A DNA stretch of 64,000 bases from Podocnemis expansa. Taxonomy: Eukaryota > Chordata > Testudines > Podocnemididae. Shown here one piece after another: positions 59,966 through 64,000 of the stretch. The position numbers and the translations under genes are program-made. Under the pieces are notes generated by a model. The model was not told the DNA's origin, did no database searches, and was given only the letters and a program-made list of their open reading frames with translations. Positions within the stretch are counted from its first letter, which is position 1; each line of letters opens with the position of its first letter. The stretch spans positions 23,687,264 through 23,751,263 of the forward strand of contig ML681971.1 in NCBI GenBank assembly GCA_007922195.1. Direction: 5' to 3'.

Positions 59966-62900
59966 TCTGAACCAAGATGGCTGTACCATCCCATCCACTC
60001 TCCAAGCATTATTATTTGGATTCCTCTCTGCTTTCTTCCCAAACAATCATGCCTTTGCTAAGTATTTTATATACTCCCCCTCCTCACACAGATTTCTTTT
60101 TAAAGCAAGTCCTGGAATGGGTTGGGTAACCAAAGAGCTGTTGTTTGACCCACATTGTGAGGTTTGAATTTGAAAGCCATTCCACAGCCTGATGTATATG
60201 AAAGGAGGAGAAACTATTTATGTACTTTTGCAAGGCATTGAGCAGTTCATATAGTGGACATGAGCAAATATTTGAACACTGTTCTAGTCAAATCAACAAG
60301 ACTTTAAAGAGGATGAAAGAACATGGGGCTGAGAATAATTCCCATATAACACCACAGAGTTAATCCCTCACACCCACACACTGCCCAACCCATTCTGAAT
60401 ATCATTTTTTCCAGTCAAAACAATATTCCTCTCATTTGCAGCCCTGCTGCTGTCTTTATTATGGAGACAGTTTCCCCTGTCTCTTTAAATTGAAGTTGCT
60501 CTCCACCAGACTCATCAGCTCCAGCTACTTCTGAATTATGGAACTTGTAAATTGTGCTTGAAGAAACCACGTGGTGCAGAATAAGCAACTAATTGAGGAA
60601 AGGAACAGAAAACTAAAATCCAGGCTGGCAGAAGGGCCATAGGACAAGGTAATACCAAACAAGATACCAAGGTTCGGAAGGAAACGGGAAAGTTGGAGTA
60701 GACAGAGAAGATAAACAACACATAATATTTCAAGTGAGATCAGAAAATAGCATAAAAATTCTCCCTCTACCCCAGCAAAATGTTTGATCTAGCTTTCCAA
60801 CACAAAACTAAATAGGTCTTCTTTCAAGAAAGGCTTTAAAACACTCATGCCAAATTAACAGTTTCCTATCATGAAAAGTCACATACTGGTAAATTACCCT
60901 TTTCCCCAGAAAAGATTAGTTTCGCCACAATCATGTGCCACACAAGATTAAGTAACTGTTTAATATCTTCCCTTTCATATTTTGGGGGATAAAGAGAAAA
61001 AGATGTTTGTGTTTTGGATATGCATATTTGTATGAGATTTACATTTATATGAGATATCACCTGCAAGTTGCAAGGTCTACTTCACCACCCTTATTACTGA
61101 GGAGTAGAACCTTACTTCTGTGGAAGACTCATTGTTATGATGCCTATGAGCAAAGCTGGAGGAATCAGGCTCCATGTGATCATTAGCAGAAGACATCAGT
61201 GAATTATGAATAGAGTGAAGGTCAGCTAGCCCTAGAAAAAGCAAAGCCCAGCAGAAGAGAGATCTTAAGTGCTCACGAAAAGATTGCTTTCAATGCCTTT
61301 CACAGTGAATTCTGAGTCAGGATAAGCAACAAGATATGTCTTTTCACAAGCCTTGTACAAGACCTCCGGGGAGCACATGGAGAACATCGCTGAGTGGAAA
61401 AAGAGAAAAGTGAAACTCATTTGTGTGTACCGGCTAATTTTCAAGTCAGCACAACGGAGAGTAGCTTCAGACAGACAATGAAACGTGGCATAAATTTGTC
61501 AAGGGATGGATCTGAATTAGAACAGAGGATGAAGAGAAAAGTCACTTTCCCAAGAGAATGCTCCCTTCTCCTTGTTCAACATATTTTGCCATCATCTCAC
61601 TGCTCTTCCTCAGGATTGTTTTTTTCAAAGGACCCCTTTACCAGCCCAACCCAGCCTGGAGTCCTCCTCTAGCCCAGCAACAAGCAAGCAAGTTCTCCAT
61701 GGCACTATTCCCCCACCCCTCCGATCAATCTTTAAATTACAATTCTGCCATGTCTGAGCCATCAGCTGTGTTTACACTTGGATCCATTGCCCTGCAACGA
61801 GAGATGAGCACGAAATGGGGGAAAAATTATAATAATATTGCAAATGAAATTGAATGAGTAACAACATTTTCTAAGAACAGAATAAATACAGTTGGTGGTG
61901 CCTTTTTTCCAATTTAGTATTGTTTAATATGCATTTAATCAACCCATTCAGTATTATAGAGTCTATGTACCATGACACCCTCCTATGTCACCGAGGAAGC
62001 ATTCATAGGCCATTAGGCTAAAGTAATATGTATGAGGAACCACTTTTCCCTAGGGTGTAGTAACTATTTTTGCTCCCCAGTCGTCCCCATTAAATCATTA
62101 AACCTCATGACTATGCTTTCTGAACTCTACCCTGATCTTTAAAAAGCAGAACATTAAAGGCCAACTGTCACCCTCCATTGCACAGGCCTTGTGTTTTATA
62201 TATTCAAAGCATTAAGCCTTTTGTCAGTCTATACATCATAAGCACTGGAAGACTGTATGCACAAACAGGAAATGTTTATAACTGATGTCCCTTTTATAGT
62301 GGATGTGCGAATGGGCAGGATAAAAAAAGCTGAGGCTCGGCTCTTTTATGGAAACTGAAGCAACATGATTTTCCCCAGCTGCTTCCAATAAAAGCATCTT
62401 TGTTACTTATCTTTATGTGACCAGTTACAGGAGGGTGAGGGAGAAGAGAAAGGCAAAAACCGATTTAACACAGAGGCAGAGTTGGCAGATTTGGGCACAA
62501 CTAGGGTATGTCAAGCTTTTGGCTAATTAAGTCTCTGCACCGTTTCCATGGTAAAAATGTTTTAATCAAAGAGCAGGAGTAGAAAAAGTTCTGTGCTGTA
62601 GGTGGGGGTGGTGGCCATATTTCATATGGCACTTTTCTACCTGATACTGCCAAGTTCTTCACTAAACTAGGTGGGGATATAGTAGCATTGAAATACAGTC
62701 ACTTCTGGGGTTGATTGCAACAAGTCTGCAGCAAGTACATTTTAACAAGGTCCTTACACTTGTGGGTCCCCATGGCTCACTGCGGTTCACACAGAGAAGA
62801 CACAATCCCCCTTTCATCTGAAAAAGCCACTCACAACAAACAGCATCGAGCTCAGTTTATCCAACACAGGTCTGAGGTAGCCTTGGCCCTGAGGATTCAG

Positions 62901-63030
62901 GGAATCAGAGTGCCAATGGGAAGGGGGTGATTCCAGCTTAGCTAGCTCCTGAGTACTTTGAAAGCAGAGGATGGAGTTGGGAGACTGGATTATTCCCAAC
63001 TCTGGTACAAGATTTAGGCAAATCATTCTG
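59966..63030. other. Unique noncoding DNA, no gene seen
   Basis: AT-rich unique sequence. Candidate conserved block at 62100-62560 is entered separately. Frames at 61394-61857 have no domain. Confidence 0.45.
62100..62560. promoter_or_regulatory. Candidate conserved noncoding element
   Basis: Unique block with TTAAAGGCCAACTGTCACC, TCAAAGCATTAAGCC, CTTTTATAGTGGATGTGCG, CTTTTATGGAAACTGAAGC, TTCCAATAAAAGC and GGCTAATTAAGTC, words typical of conserved enhancers. No repeats. Inference only. Confidence 0.28.
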
Positions 63031-63154
63031 TAGGGTGACCAGATAGCAAGTGTGAAAAATCAGGATGGGGCTAAGAGGTAATAGGTGCCAATACAAGACA
63101 TAGCCCTGAATTTCAGAACTGGCCCTATAAAAATCATGACATCTAGCCACCCTG
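63031..63154. mobile_element. Small MITE, TAGGGTGACCAG-type ends
   Basis: Left end TAGGGTGACCAGATAGCA and right end, reversed, CAGGGTGGCTAGATGTCA are inverted copies about 124 bp apart. The interior contains AAATCAGGATGGGG and TGGCCCTATAAAAATCATGA. Terminal sequences of this type are recurrent in vertebrate genomes. No clear target duplication was seen, so the superfamily is not assigned. Confidence 0.6.
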
Positions 63155-63289
63155 CCTCTCTGCACCACACTACTTCCATTGAACTGAGGGGAAGAGAACA
63201 GTACTTCCTTTGTCACTTGGATATCACAAACCTTATTTCACTAACGTTTGTGAAGCTCTGCCTTAGAAGCTGAACTACCACCCTCAGCC

Positions 63290-63405
63290 TCTCTTATTTA
63301 GACTATAAGCTTTCCAGAACAGGGACTCCTACCAGGACATAGCACAAGGAGATCTGAACTCTGCTGGGACCTCTTGGTGTTGTGGTAACACAGGTAAAAT
63401 AAAAA
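63290..63405 (+). repeat. SINE/LINE tail relic
   Basis: The words GACTATAAGCTTTCCAGAAC, AGGGACTCCTACCAGGACAT and CTTGGTGTTGTGGTAACACA followed by an AATAAAAAAC tail match the 3' part of reptilian SINEs. Confidence 0.45.
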
Positions 63406-64000
63406 ACTCAAAAAGCTTTCTGAATATGGGGTGGGGGGGTTAACAGTGACTGTAACAAAGAAAGATTATTACGGTCCATTTAGAAGTGGGGGAAATACTG
63501 ATGTTGGATGCCAAGGGGCAGCAATGGAAGAAGGTTAAGATCCATGCTCTAGGAGTCACCCTACACAAGCAGCACACACTGCTGCTATACCCCCTTTCAG
63601 CCCAACCCTACTGTGTCAGAATACAACCCCAAGCCCGTCATCTGAGGACACTTTCCAGTTACCTACTGATCCCTTGTAAAACAACAGGGAACGCTAGGTT
63701 AACATGACTTAAAGAGCGATTGTGCAGCCTGCAAAAATGTCAGAGCTTTCATCCCATATGTTAACTCCTGAGCCAGCGGTATCAATCTACGGCAAAACAC
63801 AGTTATTTCATCCTGACATTAGCTCACCTTTAAAGGCATATGGTAAAGCCTGCTTTGTGGCTTGCAGTAGATGAGCTTCCCATAATTACAATTTGAACCT
63901 TCCACAGGCAGTTCTATAGATAGTGGATCAGTGATTAAAGCTGAAATCACAGGGTAAGTAGTTCTCTGACACCCTGAGTCACAACAATCATCACAGATTC
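63406..64000. other. Unique noncoding DNA, no gene seen
   Basis: No bounded element or exon recognised. The window ends in unique sequence. Confidence 0.45.

Overview
This window looks like gene-poor nuclear DNA from a sauropsid vertebrate, most likely a turtle. The basis is its mobile elements rather than any host gene: CR1 LINE 3' ends, MIR/tRNA-type SINE relics, Penelope-like elements (PLEs) with a GIY-YIG domain, a DIRS-type tyrosine-recombinase retrotransposon, and many GC-rich hAT-type DNA transposons in an AT-rich background. The species-group call is an inference from memory of these families. I find no convincing host protein-coding exon, rRNA or tRNA gene. Almost all open frames are chance frames, or decayed transposon or minisatellite translations.

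Layout. 1-3.3 kb holds a GC-rich block and three foldback MITEs built from TTTCGAAA-type palindromes, two of them back to back at 2477-2839 and 2845-3291. 3.3-11.2 kb is mostly unique sequence with a 220-bp hAT MITE (5769-5988), a CR1 fragment (7697-8515) and a SINE. 11.7-12.4 kb holds a reverse PLE and a CR1 tail. 17.9-18.6 kb holds a retroelement-like coding relic interrupted by hAT-derived sequence. 24.1-25.2 kb holds a PLE with a recognisable GIY-YIG endonuclease frame. 26.0-27.5 kb holds two hAT elements with perfect 8-bp target duplications and a PLE tail.

The centrepiece is 31.2-42.6 kb, one decayed DIRS retrotransposon on the minus strand: inverted terminal repeats, Gag, RT/RNase H and tyrosine recombinase. 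Five later insertions split it: four hAT-type elements with matching 8-bp target duplications (one with a single mismatch) and one inverted PLE pair with an 11-bp duplication. Subtracting them leaves about 5.8 kb, a plausible full-length DIRS, so the stack is self-consistent.

42.6-64 kb is mostly unique sequence with CR1 and SINE relics, an inverted PLE pair (53080-53490), a long AC microsatellite (56276-56344), a probable short second DIRS-like element (about 58964-59965) and a small MITE (63031-63154). Several unique AT-rich blocks (for example 1530-2070, 4480-4790, 14030-14345, 22060-22500, 49740-50150, 58040-58270, 62100-62560) have the texture of vertebrate conserved noncoding elements, but this cannot be proved from one sequence.

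Nothing here forms an operon-like functional system. The biology visible is a layered record of transposition in a gene desert or a large intron.
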